Of a DNA stretch of 64,000 nucleotides, positions 43,541 through 52,546 are shown one piece after another. Source of the DNA: Ornithinimicrobium murale (GTDB lineage Bacteria; Actinomycetota; Actinomycetes; Actinomycetales; Dermatophilaceae); contig NZ_QLVD01000032.1 of the NCBI RefSeq assembly GCF_003352835.1, forward strand, positions 1-64,000, written 5' to 3'. How positions within the stretch are numbered: position 1 is the first letter of the stretch; every line of letters starts with the position of its first letter. The notes under the pieces are model-generated. The model saw only the letters and a list, made by a program, of their open reading frames with translations, made no database searches and was not told the origin of the DNA. The translations under genes and the position numbers were made by a program.

Positions 43541-43555
43541 TACCCTATCCGGGTA
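43541..43555. promoter_or_regulatory. CsoR operator 1
   Basis: TACCC-TATCC-GGGTA, upstream of the tlpA-like to ccsB genes, has the same half-sites and 5-base spacer as the box before copZ. This is the usual CsoR site architecture. The gap 43367-43648 also holds a short tandem GGGCTGC repeat near 43412-43432. Confidence 0.65.
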
Positions 43556-43648
43556 AGGGTAGGCAGGTAGAGAGGGAGTATTCCGATACTGATGAACCAA
43601 GAGCCAGATTTTGCGCAGCAACCGGGATGACCTGGCGGTGACTTCTCC

Positions 43649-44251
43649 GTGAGTTCTGCCCGCTTCAGAGCCGCTGTGGTCGGCACCTTCCTCGCGGCCC
43701 TGGTGCTTGCCGGTTGTAGCGACGGGTCTGGCATCAGCGACCAGGCGCGCCAGGGGGACCAGAAGGGCTACATCGCTGGTGACGGCACGATCCAGGCGTT
43801 GACGCCCGAGCAGCGCGAGACCGTGATCACGTTGGAGGGGACCACGTTGGAGGATGAGACATGGTCCTCGGCCAAGCACCTCGGTGAAGTCGTGGTGATC
43901 AATGTGTGGGGTTCGTGGTGCGGGCCATGCATTGAGGAAGCGCCCGATCTGGTGCAGGTGGCCGCCGAGCTGGACGAGGCCGGTGCGTCGGTGCAGTTCA
44001 TCGGTGTCAATAGTCGCGACTCGAGCGCCAGCGCCCTGGCCTTTCAGGAGGCCTACGACGTCCCCTACCCCTCGCTGCAGGACGACGGCGGCCGCACGCG
44101 TGCCCAGCTCGGTGCCCTAGCGGTCGCGACCCCGTCGACCATCCTGCTGGATGGGCAAGGCAGGGTGGCCGCTCGGGTGAGCGGTCCAATCGACGACGCG
44201 ACCCTGCACGGCTTGGTTGAGGACGTCCTTCGGAGCGAGCCGGCCCGATGA
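43649..44251 (+). CDS. TlpA/ResA-like thioredoxin lipoprotein
   Basis: GTG start. A lipoprotein signal (ALVLAGCSDG) and a thioredoxin fold with redox site WGSWCGPCIEEAP (near residues 89-101) and cis-Pro ATPSTILLD are visible. TlpA/ResA proteins reduce apocytochrome haem-site cysteines outside the membrane. The gene overlaps ccdA and is followed by resB and ccsB, completing a system II cytochrome c maturation set. In this context it may also reduce copper-protein thiols. Confidence 0.88.
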   Translation: MSSARFRAAVVGTFLAALVLAGCSDGSGISDQARQGDQKGYIAGDGTIQALTPEQRETVITLEGTTLEDETWSSAKHLGEVVVINVWGSWCGPCIEEAPDLVQVAAELDEAGASVQFIGVNSRDSSASALAFQEAYDVPYPSLQDDGGRTRAQLGALAVATPSTILLDGQGRVAARVSGPIDDATLHGLVEDVLRSEPAR

Positions 44252-44994
44252 GTGAGATCGTCTTCACCGGACCGTTGGTACTAGCGGCCAGCATCGCGGC
44301 GCTGGCCGGGCTGGTCTCTTTCGCCTCCCCCTGCGTGCTGCCGCTGGTCCCGGGCTATCTCGGGTACCTGTCCGGAATGACCTCGCACGAGTCCGCCGTG
44401 TCCGTGCGTGCACGGTGGCGTCTCGTGGTGGGGGCGGTCCTGTTCGTGGCGGGCTTCTCAGTCGTCTTCCTCACGATGAGTGTGGTCATCTCCTCCCTCG
44501 GACTGGTGCTGGTGCAGCATCAGGGTTTGTTGCTGCGTGTTGGTGGCGTGATTGTGCTGGCCCTCGGAGTGGTGATGCTGTGGCAGCCCAGCGGAGGGGT
44601 CTCGGTGCGTTGGCGCCCGGCTGCTGGGCTGAGCGGTGCCCCGCTGCTCGGAGTGGTCTTCGGGCTCGGCTTCTCCGCATGCACCGGTCCGGCCCTGGCC
44701 GCGATCCAGACGTTGGGAACCTCGATCTTGCCCGCAGACGGTGCGGTCACCCGGGCGGTGGTGCTCGGGGTTGCCTACTGCGTTGGATTGGGACTGCCGT
44801 TCGTCCTGGTCGCTGCGGGGATGGGATGGGTGAGTCGCTGGTCCCGGTGGCTTCGAGACCACCACCTAGTGGTGCAGCGGGTCGGTGGCGGGTTGTTCGC
44901 CCTCCTCGGGGCGCTGATGGTGCTCGGTGTCTGGGCCGAGGCGATGGCGTGGGTCCAAACCCGCTTGACCAGCAACTTTACGACGGTCATCTGA
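44248..44994 (+). CDS. ccdA: CcdA thiol-disulfide transporter
   Basis: The 248-residue, six-helix protein has the two membrane cysteine motifs SFASPCVLPLVPGY and FSACTGPALAAIQTLG expected for CcdA. It carries electrons from cytosolic thioredoxin to the TlpA-like protein. The ATGA overlap with tlpA supports joint translation. Confidence 0.9.
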   Translation: MSEIVFTGPLVLAASIAALAGLVSFASPCVLPLVPGYLGYLSGMTSHESAVSVRARWRLVVGAVLFVAGFSVVFLTMSVVISSLGLVLVQHQGLLLRVGGVIVLALGVVMLWQPSGGVSVRWRPAAGLSGAPLLGVVFGLGFSACTGPALAAIQTLGTSILPADGAVTRAVVLGVAYCVGLGLPFVLVAAGMGWVSRWSRWLRDHHLVVQRVGGGLFALLGALMVLGVWAEAMAWVQTRLTSNFTTVI

Positions 44995-44995
44995 T

Positions 44996-46639
44996 ATGGC
45001 CAGCATGCAGGCACCGGAACGGCTCGAGTCCGGCTACCCCAAAGACCGCACGACTTTGGGCGGTCCCCGGCTCGGCCCACTGGGCTGGGCACGTTGGGCC
45101 TGGCGACAGCTCACCAGTATGCGCACCGCCATCTACCTGCTTCTGCTGCTAGCTGCCGCGTCCTTCCCCGGCTCGATCTTCCCGCAGCGCTCGGTCGACC
45201 CGGTGCAGGTGCGCACCTTCTTCGAGAGCAACCCCGATCTGGCGCCATGGCTGGACCGGTTGTTCCTCTTCGATGTCTTCTCCTCGCCGTGGTTCGCCTC
45301 CATCTATCTGCTGCTGATGATCAGCCTGATCGGCTGCATCATTCCGCGGATGGGCCAGCACTGGAAGTCAGTTCGAGCCCAGCCACCACGGGCACCCCGT
45401 CGCCTGAACCGGCTGTTGGCCAAGGCTGGCGGCACCGTCGCGGCCGACCCACACGAGGTCTTGAGCGCCGCGCGTGCCGCGCTGGCAGCCAAGGGCTACC
45501 GGGTGCGCGCCGACGAGGAGGACCTATGGGTCACCGGTGAGAAGGGCTACCTGAAGGAGACAGGCAATCTGCTCTTCCACGTAGCCCTGCTGGGGGTGAT
45601 CGTCGCCTTCGCCGGCGGTCACCTGTTCGGCTGGCGGGGGGAGATCATCCTCAAGGAGGAGCAGTCGTGGACGGCCCATCCCGGTGCCTTTGACACACTC
45701 AACTTCAGCCCACTGGCCGATGAGAGTGACATTCCCACATTCACGGTGCAGCTCAACGAACTCGACGTGGCCTTCGAGAGTCAGAGCGAGGGCGCCCAGT
45801 TCGGGCAACCACGCAAGTTCGACGGCTTGGTGACCGTCGAGGCCCCCGGCCAGGAGCCGGAGCAGCAGGAGTTCGCAGTAAACCACCCGATCTCGGTCGC
45901 GGGGGATTCGATCTTCCTGCTCGGCAACGGCTACGCCCCCATCGTGACCGTTCGCGACCCCGACGGGGCGATCCTCTACTCCGAGGCTGTGACCTTCCTG
46001 CCCCAGGACAACAACTACGCCAGCGAAGGTGCCATCAAGGTCACCGGCCGAGAGCCTGGGCTCGGTCTGGTCGGCGGCTTCCTACCCACCCTGCAGGTTG
46101 ATCCCGAGGTCGGGATGACGTCCTCCTTCCCGGGCCTGGTCGACCCAGCGCTGGCCCTGACGGTTTTCGAGGGGGACCTGTTTCCCGACGGGCGCGCGCA
46201 GTCGGTCTTCAGCATCGACACCGACCAGATGACCCAGCTCACCAAAGAAAACGGGGACCCCGTCGCGATGCTGATCCGACCGGGAGAGTACTTCGAGCTG
46301 TCCGACGGCACCACGGTGGAGTTTGAGAGTGTCATTCGCTGGGCCGGGCTGCTGGTGCGTCACGACCCCGGCCGGATGCCAGCCCTGGGCTTCGCGATCG
46401 CCGCCACAATCGGGCTGGCACTGATGCTCGGCATCAAACGGCGACGGATCTACGTCCGGATCGACCGCGAACACCCCACCACTGCTCCGGTGCGGACGGT
46501 AGTGAGCGTCGCTGGCCAGCCCAAGGGCAGCGATCCAGGACTCCAGGTCGCCGTCGACGACGTCTTGAACCGGATCGCCACCGCCACCAGTAACCGGACC
46601 ACCACTGAACTTCACCGTGCAGATGAGGACACCGTATGA
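44996..46639 (+). CDS. resB: ResB/Ccs1 cytochrome c maturation protein
   Basis: The 547-residue protein has three N-terminal helices (TAIYLLLLLAAASFPGSIFPQ, then SIYLLLMISLIGCIIPR and LLFHVALLGVIVAFAGGH). A large extracellular domain and a last helix (GFAIAATIGLALMLGI) follow. This is the standard ResB plan. With CcsB it moves haem across the membrane and attaches it to c-type cytochromes. Confidence 0.9.
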   Translation: MASMQAPERLESGYPKDRTTLGGPRLGPLGWARWAWRQLTSMRTAIYLLLLLAAASFPGSIFPQRSVDPVQVRTFFESNPDLAPWLDRLFLFDVFSSPWFASIYLLLMISLIGCIIPRMGQHWKSVRAQPPRAPRRLNRLLAKAGGTVAADPHEVLSAARAALAAKGYRVRADEEDLWVTGEKGYLKETGNLLFHVALLGVIVAFAGGHLFGWRGEIILKEEQSWTAHPGAFDTLNFSPLADESDIPTFTVQLNELDVAFESQSEGAQFGQPRKFDGLVTVEAPGQEPEQQEFAVNHPISVAGDSIFLLGNGYAPIVTVRDPDGAILYSEAVTFLPQDNNYASEGAIKVTGREPGLGLVGGFLPTLQVDPEVGMTSSFPGLVDPALALTVFEGDLFPDGRAQSVFSIDTDQMTQLTKENGDPVAMLIRPGEYFELSDGTTVEFESVIRWAGLLVRHDPGRMPALGFAIAATIGLALMLGIKRRRIYVRIDREHPTTAPVRTVVSVAGQPKGSDPGLQVAVDDVLNRIATATSNRTTTELHRADEDTV

Positions 46640-47664
46640 CTGACCCGCACCTGGCCCTGGCCAGCGACATCGCCATCTGGGCCAGCCTGGCCGTGCTCGC
46701 GCTGGCCCTCATCTCCTTCTCGGCACACCTGGCGGTCACTGGGGCTGCCAGGGAGCGCCCCGCCACCGTCAAATTCGCACAGAAGGTCCGCGTAGGGGCC
46801 GACACCGATCCTCAGACGGCATCCATAGATGCCCACGATATTGACGCTACGGAGCCAACCGGGCCGACCGGCGTGGCGGTCGAGCCACCCACCCTTAGTC
46901 ACCCCACCGAGGTCACCCGCCGTTGGGGCGTCATCGGAGTGCAGCTGACCTGGCTGGCGACCTTCGGTGTCGTCGGCGGCACGACACTGCGTGGCCTGTC
47001 GGTGCAGCGTTGGCCACTGGGCAACATGTATGAGTTCGCGATCGTCGCCGCATCCTTCGCCCTGATCGTCTTCTCCACGTGGAGTCTGAAGCGTGACCGG
47101 ATGTGGCTGGGGCCGTTCGTGGTGCTCCCGGTCATGGTTGTCCTCATCGCCGGGAAGATCTGGTACACCGAGGCCTCCCAGCTCATGCCCGCCCTGGATA
47201 ACACCATGTGGCTGTCCATCCACGTCACACTGGCCACGCTGTCCGTGGCCCTGTTCGTCATCGGGGCCGCCCTCGGCGTCGCCTTCTTGCTGCGCGACTC
47301 GGCCGATAAAAAGAACCGAGTCCGAGGCTGGCTGGCCGGTCTACCCGATGCAGACAAATTGGAGGCGATGACCTACGGGATCCACATCTTCGCCTTCCCG
47401 CTGTGGACGTTCACTCTCATCACCGGTGCGATCTGGGCGGAGGTGGCCTGGGGCCGCTACTGGGGCTGGGACCCCAAAGAGATCTGGACGTTCATCATCT
47501 GGGTCGTCTACGCCGCCTACCTGCACTCCCGCGCCACCAGCGGCTGGACCAAGCGACAGGCAACCTATGTGGCACTCCTGGGCATGCTGTGCGTCGTCTT
47601 CAACTACACCGTCGTCAACCTGCTCATCACCGGCCTGCACTCTTACTCTGGGGTTGCCACCTGA
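46636..47664 (+). CDS. ccsB: CcsB/ResC cytochrome c maturation protein
   Basis: The 342-residue, eight-helix protein has the haem-handling WxWD motif in ITGAIWAEVAWGRYWGWDPKEIW. Conserved flanking His residues are in MWLSIHVTLATLS and AYLHSR. It overlaps resB by ATGA. Together with ResB it is the system II cytochrome c synthase. Confidence 0.92.
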   Translation: MTDPHLALASDIAIWASLAVLALALISFSAHLAVTGAARERPATVKFAQKVRVGADTDPQTASIDAHDIDATEPTGPTGVAVEPPTLSHPTEVTRRWGVIGVQLTWLATFGVVGGTTLRGLSVQRWPLGNMYEFAIVAASFALIVFSTWSLKRDRMWLGPFVVLPVMVVLIAGKIWYTEASQLMPALDNTMWLSIHVTLATLSVALFVIGAALGVAFLLRDSADKKNRVRGWLAGLPDADKLEAMTYGIHIFAFPLWTFTLITGAIWAEVAWGRYWGWDPKEIWTFIIWVVYAAYLHSRATSGWTKRQATYVALLGMLCVVFNYTVVNLLITGLHSYSGVAT

Positions 47665-47719
47665 AGACTCACGCCGCGCAGTGGTGGGACAGCACCATCG
47701 GCGTCCTCACGACAGTGCC

Positions 47720-47735
47720 TTCATGAAATCTTCAT
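47720..47735. promoter_or_regulatory. Response-regulator box 2 with degenerate CsoR-like site nearby
   Basis: TTCAT (47720-47724) and TTCAT (47731-47735), six bases apart, lie about 105 bases before the Csp3-like gene. At 47743-47759 a degenerate CCC-N5-GGG (ATCCCC-TGTGC-GGGTG) resembles a weak CsoR site. Confidence 0.5.
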
Positions 47736-47841
47736 CGTCAGGTATCCCCTGTGCGGGTGCAGGCGCCCCCCGTCCGCCGTAGCGTGAAGAATTGGAAAGC
47801 CTCGGTGCTGATGGCCAACGCCGAGCAGGATGGAGGAAGAG

Positions 47842-48243
47842 ATGAGAACCGCCGAGATGATGAATGCATATCCTGCACAGATCAACCTCGACCGGGAGCT
47901 GCTCGCCAGAGTCGTAGACACAGTGATGGCCTGTTCTCAAGCGTGCACCGCCTGCGCGGACGCTTGCCTGAGTGAGGACATGGTCGCTGACCTGGGTAAG
48001 TGCATCAGGTCCGACTTGGACTGCGCTGACATCTGCGACACAACTGCCCGCGTCCTATCCCGACACACCGGCTATGACGCGAACCTCACCCGAGCCCAGG
48101 TGCAGGCCTGCGCCCAGGCGTGCAAGTCCTGTGGGGATGAGTGTGCCCGCCATGCGGAGATGCACGAGCACTGCCGCATCTGTGCAGAGGCATGCCGGGC
48201 CTGCGAGCAAGCCTGTGACGAACTGCTTGCCACCATCCGCTGA
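47842..48243 (+). CDS. Csp3-like cysteine-rich copper storage protein
   Basis: The start at 47842 follows GGAGGAAGAG; an ATG four codons earlier is less likely. The 133-residue, four-helix protein has 16 cysteines in CxxxC and CxxC spacing (for example MACSQACTACADAC and CAQACKSCGDECARH) plus His residues. This is the Csp/DUF326 pattern that packs many Cu(I) ions inside a helix bundle. No signal peptide is present, so it is cytosolic (Csp3 type). Confidence 0.9.
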   Translation: MRTAEMMNAYPAQINLDRELLARVVDTVMACSQACTACADACLSEDMVADLGKCIRSDLDCADICDTTARVLSRHTGYDANLTRAQVQACAQACKSCGDECARHAEMHEHCRICAEACRACEQACDELLATIR

Positions 48244-48547
48244 CCTAAGTCCGCCGATCGAGAACCATCCTCTGATCTGAGCCTGGTGGCTCGGACGTCG
48301 TGCAAGCGGCGCGGCCTTCAACCAGCACCCGCTCCGCTTTCCACGGTCGTCTGACCGGCCCCCCACCACATTGTTCGTGGGCCTAGCAGACACGTTGACA
48401 TGGTCATCGCGCCCATGCACGCGATGGCTTTTGTCCCTCATGGGGGCCGCGCCAAAGACGCACCCATGCATCCCCTCGTCCCCACCGGCCGCGCACAGGG
48501 TCACCAACCCACGCGCAACGGAGGTAGGAAAATCCAGCCTTTGCGTC

Positions 48548-48564
48548 ATACCCTATACGGGTAT
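48548..48564. promoter_or_regulatory. CsoR operator 2, upstream of copZ
   Basis: ATACCC-TATAC-GGGTAT is a perfect CsoR-type dyad, 40 bases before the CopZ start. The rest of the gap 48244-48547 shows no gene. Confidence 0.75.
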
Positions 48565-48604
48565 AAGGTGTCTGGACTGATGAAGAACGGAAAGGACATC
48601 AAAG

Positions 48605-48817
48605 ATGAGTAACACCCAGACCTATGCCGTGACCGGGATGACTTGCGGGCACTGCGAGTCCGCCGTGCGCGAGGAGATCTCCCAGATCCCTGGCATCGAG
48701 CAGATCGACGTCAGCGCCTCGACCGGGACGCTTGCGATTACCGCAGACGGCCCTGTTGACGACGCTGCGGTGATCGCAGCGGTGGATGAGGCCGGGTACC
48801 AGGCAGCGCGGAACTGA
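48605..48817 (+). CDS. copZ: CopZ-type copper chaperone
   Basis: The 70-residue heavy-metal-associated domain has the site GMTCGHCESAV. It carries Cu(I) in the cytosol and delivers it to the copper ATPase. It is the first gene after the strong CsoR box, followed at once by the His-rich exported protein and copA. Confidence 0.93.
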   Translation: MSNTQTYAVTGMTCGHCESAVREEISQIPGIEQIDVSASTGTLAITADGPVDDAAVIAAVDEAGYQAARN

Positions 48818-48819
48818 CC

Positions 48820-49860
48820 ATGCGTGCCCCAGCCAGACTCGGCCTCTACGGGCTGACCTTGGTGACCGTGTTCGCCGTGGCGTTCGCCACGGCGGGCGCG
48901 GTCGTCCCGGATGGGGTCGTGGAGTCCTGGTCGGAGCAGACCGGCGATCACGCGGGGGACCACGCAGGAGGCAGTGACGCAGGAGGTAACGACATGGGGA
49001 CCCCTCACCCAGGCAGCGCGACCACTGACACCGGACTGTCTCTGGCTGCGGACGGCTACCGGCTGACCGGTGTCACCGCACCATCGACGGTGGGGGAGGA
49101 GCAGGAGCTCGCCCTCACGATCGAAGGTCCGGACAGTCAACCGGTGAGCGACTTTGACTTGTCCCACGAGAAGGAGTTGCACCTGATCGTGGTCCGCACT
49201 GACGGTGCCGGATTCCGTCATGTGCACCCGCAACGCGACGCCCAGGGCCAGTGGTCCATCCCGTGGCAGTGGCCTCAGGCGGGCAGTCACCGCGTGTATG
49301 CCGAGTTCGTGCCCACCGCGACCGGTGAGGACATCACCCTCTCGACCGTGGTGCAGGTCGGCGGGGACTTCTCCCCTCAGCAGGCGGACGAACCCGCCAG
49401 GACGGCCCGCACCGACGGATACGAGGTCGAGATCGAGGGAGACCTGGCCGCCGGTGAGTCTTCCACGCTGACGGTCCGGGTCACCCGCGATGGCGAGCCG
49501 GTGACCACGCTGGAGCCCTACCTGGGTGCCTACGGTCACCTGGTCGCGCTGCGCGAGGGGGACCTGGCGTACCTGCACGTGCACCCGCGCGGCGAGGAGC
49601 CCCAGCCTGGTCAGACGTCAGGCCCGGAGGTGGCTTTCGAGGTGAGCGCCCCGACACCGGGCCGGTACCTGCTCTACCTGGACTTCCAGGTCGCCGGAGA
49701 AGTGCGCACCGCCCCGTTCGTCCTGGACACGATGACTAATCACAACGCCGGGTCCGGCGATGAGGGCCCCACCACCGGCGAAGCGCCCACCGCCACTGAC
49801 ACGGACCCGGAGGATGGCACCAGACACGAGGACGGAGACGATCATGATCACGACGGGTGA
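48820..49860 (+). CDS. His-rich exported protein, possible copper-handling
   Basis: An N-terminal membrane helix/signal ([23 protein letters not shown]) is followed by an acidic His-rich linker. Two beta-rich domains follow, with [17 protein letters not shown] and [17 protein letters not shown], paired H-x-H motifs suited to Cu binding. The tail ends [10 protein letters not shown]. Proteins of this type lie beside copper ATPases in actinobacteria. Its last codons overlap the start of copA. Confidence 0.75.
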   Translation: MRAPARLGLYGLTLVTVFAVAFATAGAVVPDGVVESWSEQTGDHAGDHAGGSDAGGNDMGTPHPGSATTDTGLSLAADGYRLTGVTAPSTVGEEQELALTIEGPDSQPVSDFDLSHEKELHLIVVRTDGAGFRHVHPQRDAQGQWSIPWQWPQAGSHRVYAEFVPTATGEDITLSTVVQVGGDFSPQQADEPARTARTDGYEVEIEGDLAAGESSTLTVRVTRDGEPVTTLEPYLGAYGHLVALREGDLAYLHVHPRGEEPQPGQTSGPEVAFEVSAPTPGRYLLYLDFQVAGEVRTAPFVLDTMTNHNAGSGDEGPTTGEAPTATDTDPEDGTRHEDGDDHDHDG

Positions 49861-52168
49861 ACCCACCACGTCGAGCACTATCGAGCTGCAGATTGGTGGC
49901 ATGACGTGCGCCTCGTGCGCGATGCGGGTCGAGAAGAAGCTGAACAAGGTCGATGGCGTGACCGCGAGCGTCAACTACGCCACCGAGAAGGCGCGGGTCA
50001 CCGCACCTGAGGGCTACGACCCCCGCGAGCTGATCGCTGTGGTGGAGAAGACCGGGTACACCGCTGCCCTACCGGCCCCACCCAAGAAGGCCTCGGGAGA
50101 GATGGTCGGGGAGGGTGGCTCGGCCGAGGATGCCGAGTTGCGTGGCCTGCGTCACCGCGTCATTGGCGCCGCGGTCCTGGCGGTGCCGGTGATCGCGATG
50201 GCGATGATCCCTGCCCTGCAGTTCGACTACTGGGGGTTCGCCTCGCTCGTGCTCGCTGCCCCGGTGGTCGTGTGGGCCGGCTGGCCGTTCCACAAGGCCG
50301 CCTGGGTCAACTTCAGGCACGGCGCGGCGACGATGGACACGCTCATCTCGGTGGGCACGACCGCTGCCCTGGCATGGTCGGTCGTGGCGCTGTTCTTCGG
50401 TACCGCCGGCCAGCCCGGCGTGGTCCACCCGTTCGAGCTGACCGTCTCCCGGTCTGAGGGCCTGGGCAATATCTATCTGGAGGTCGCGGCCGGGGTCATC
50501 ACGTTCGTGCTGCTGGGTCGGTACTTTGAGAAGCGCTCCAAGCGCCGCGCCGGGGCCGCCTTGCGCGCCCTGCTCGAGCTCGGCGCCAAGGAGGTCGCGG
50601 TCTTGCGTGATGGGCGGGAGCAGCGCATCCCGGTCGAGGAGTTGAGTGTCGGGGACGAGTTCGTGGTGCGCCCCGGTGAGAAGATCGCGACCGACGGGAT
50701 CATCGTCTCTGGCACCAGCGCGATCGACGCCTCCATGCTGACCGGCGAGTCGGTGCCGGTTGAGGTCGCAGAGGGTGACGCGGTGACCGGTGCGACGGTT
50801 AACGCCGGCGGGCGACTGGTCGTCGAAGCGACCCGGATCGGCTCGGACACCCAACTGGCCCAGATGGCCACCCTGGTCGAGGAGGCACAGTCGGGAAAGG
50901 CCGAGATTCAACGCCTGGCCGATCGGGTGTCCGGGGTCTTCGTGCCGATCGCGATCGCGATCGCCGTTGCCACGCTCGGGGCGTGGATCGGTGCGGGCTT
51001 CCCGCTCAGTGCCGGTTTCACCGCTGCGGTGGCGGTGCTGATCATCGCCTGCCCATGCGCCCTCGGGCTTGCTACCCCGACAGCGCTGCTGGTCGGCACC
51101 GGCCGCGGCGCGCAGATGGGCGTGCTCATCAAGGGCCCTGAGGTGTTGGAGTCCACCCGGCGGATCGACACGATCGTGCTGGACAAGACCGGCACCGTCA
51201 CCACCGGCAAGATGACGCTGCTCGACGCCGTCCCGGCAGCAGGGGTCGACCGGAAGGAGCTGCTGCGCCTGGCCGGCGCGCTCGAGGACGCCTCCGAGCA
51301 CCCGATCGCCCAGGCCATCGCCAAGGGCGCCACCGCCGAGGCCGGTGACCTGCCGGTCCCGGAGTCTTTTGAGAACGTCGAAGGCCTGGGTGTGCAAGGG
51401 GTCATCGAGGGCCACGCGGTCCTGGTCGGCCGCGAATCGCTGCTACAGGAGTGGTCCCAGCACCTCGATGGCCACCTGGCCGGGATTAAGCGGGAGGCCG
51501 AGGCCCAGGGCAGAACCGCCGTCGCGGTCGGCTGGGACGGGGCCGCGCGCGGGATCCTGGTCGTGGCCGATGAGGTCAAGCCCACCAGCGCGGAAGCAAT
51601 CGCCCAGTTCAAGGAGCTCGGACTCACCCCGGTGCTGCTCACCGGTGACAACCAGACCGTGGCACAGCAGGTCGCCGCTGAGGTCGGGATCGAGCAGGTG
51701 ATCGCCGAGGTCCTGCCCAAGGACAAGGTCGACGTCGTCGCCCGGTTGCAGGCCGAGGGCAAGACCGTCGCGATGGTTGGCGACGGTGTCAACGACGCCC
51801 CGGCGCTGGCCCAGGCCAACCTGGGACTGGCGATGGGCACCGGCACCGACGTGGCCATCGAAGCCGCCGACATCACGTTGGTCCGTGGCGACCTGCGGGC
51901 TGCCGCCGACGCGATCCGGCTCTCCCGACGGACGCTGCGGACAATCAAGACGAACCTGTTCTGGGCCTTTGCCTACAACTCCGCAGCGATCCCGTTGGCC
52001 GCCTTCGGGTTGCTCAACCCGATGCTCGCCGGTGCGGCGATGGCCTTCTCCAGTGTCTTCGTCGTCTCTAACAGCCTGCGGTTGCGGACGTTCACATCGA
52101 AGGCCGCCGCGCCCGCCGGAGCGATGGCCTCCACCACCGCCTCCGCCCGCGTTGCTACACCAGCGTGA
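49844..52168 (+). CDS. copA: Copper-exporting P1B-1 ATPase, CPC type
   Basis: The ATG at 49844 overlaps the end of the previous gene. The 774-residue protein has one N-terminal metal domain ([16 protein letters not shown]), eight helices, the transport motif ACPCALG and phosphorylation site DKTGTVTTG. It also has the SEHPIA hinge and [11 protein letters not shown]. This is the CopA Cu(I) export type. It is fed by CopZ and lies in the same transcription unit. Confidence 0.95.
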   Translation: MITTGEPTTSSTIELQIGGMTCASCAMRVEKKLNKVDGVTASVNYATEKARVTAPEGYDPRELIAVVEKTGYTAALPAPPKKASGEMVGEGGSAEDAELRGLRHRVIGAAVLAVPVIAMAMIPALQFDYWGFASLVLAAPVVVWAGWPFHKAAWVNFRHGAATMDTLISVGTTAALAWSVVALFFGTAGQPGVVHPFELTVSRSEGLGNIYLEVAAGVITFVLLGRYFEKRSKRRAGAALRALLELGAKEVAVLRDGREQRIPVEELSVGDEFVVRPGEKIATDGIIVSGTSAIDASMLTGESVPVEVAEGDAVTGATVNAGGRLVVEATRIGSDTQLAQMATLVEEAQSGKAEIQRLADRVSGVFVPIAIAIAVATLGAWIGAGFPLSAGFTAAVAVLIIACPCALGLATPTALLVGTGRGAQMGVLIKGPEVLESTRRIDTIVLDKTGTVTTGKMTLLDAVPAAGVDRKELLRLAGALEDASEHPIAQAIAKGATAEAGDLPVPESFENVEGLGVQGVIEGHAVLVGRESLLQEWSQHLDGHLAGIKREAEAQGRTAVAVGWDGAARGILVVADEVKPTSAEAIAQFKELGLTPVLLTGDNQTVAQQVAAEVGIEQVIAEVLPKDKVDVVARLQAEGKTVAMVGDGVNDAPALAQANLGLAMGTGTDVAIEAADITLVRGDLRAAADAIRLSRRTLRTIKTNLFWAFAYNSAAIPLAAFGLLNPMLAGAAMAFSSVFVVSNSLRLRTFTSKAAAPAGAMASTTASARVATPA

Positions 52169-52193
52169 GAACACACCGATGAAAGGAACCAAG

Positions 52194-52466
52194 ATGACCA
52201 CCCACCACCATGACCACGATCACGACACCGGCGCGGCCTCCGGCGCGGGGTCCTGCGGCGGGCACGCACCCTCCGCGGATGACCTGGCCCAAGTCGGCGC
52301 ACAGGACATCGCCGAGTGCCCCGTTATGGTCGGCACCACCGTCATCAAGGCCCAGGCCGAAGACGCCGGCCTGTACCGCGACTACCTGGGCACCCGTTAC
52401 TGGCTGTGCTGTGACTCCTGCGGTCCCCTTTTCGACGCCGACCCCGACCGTTACACGGCCGCATAG
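52194..52466 (+). CDS. YHS-domain protein with His-rich head
   Basis: ATG 52194 with AAAGGA. The 90-residue product has HHHDHDHDTG and a central YHS-like domain (ECPVMVGTTVIKAQAEDAGLYRDYLGTRYWLCCDSCGPLFDADPDRY) with Cys pairs. YHS proteins bind metals and often follow copper ATPase genes, sometimes as a detached domain. It probably buffers or delivers copper in the cytosol. Confidence 0.8.
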   Translation: MTTHHHDHDHDTGAASGAGSCGGHAPSADDLAQVGAQDIAECPVMVGTTVIKAQAEDAGLYRDYLGTRYWLCCDSCGPLFDADPDRYTAA

Positions 52467-52546
52467 ACACCCGCGAGCACAAACCCCCACCGCAGGAGCC
52501 CCACACGCGGCACGGACTCACTCCATGACAGGTATGCGATAGGAAC

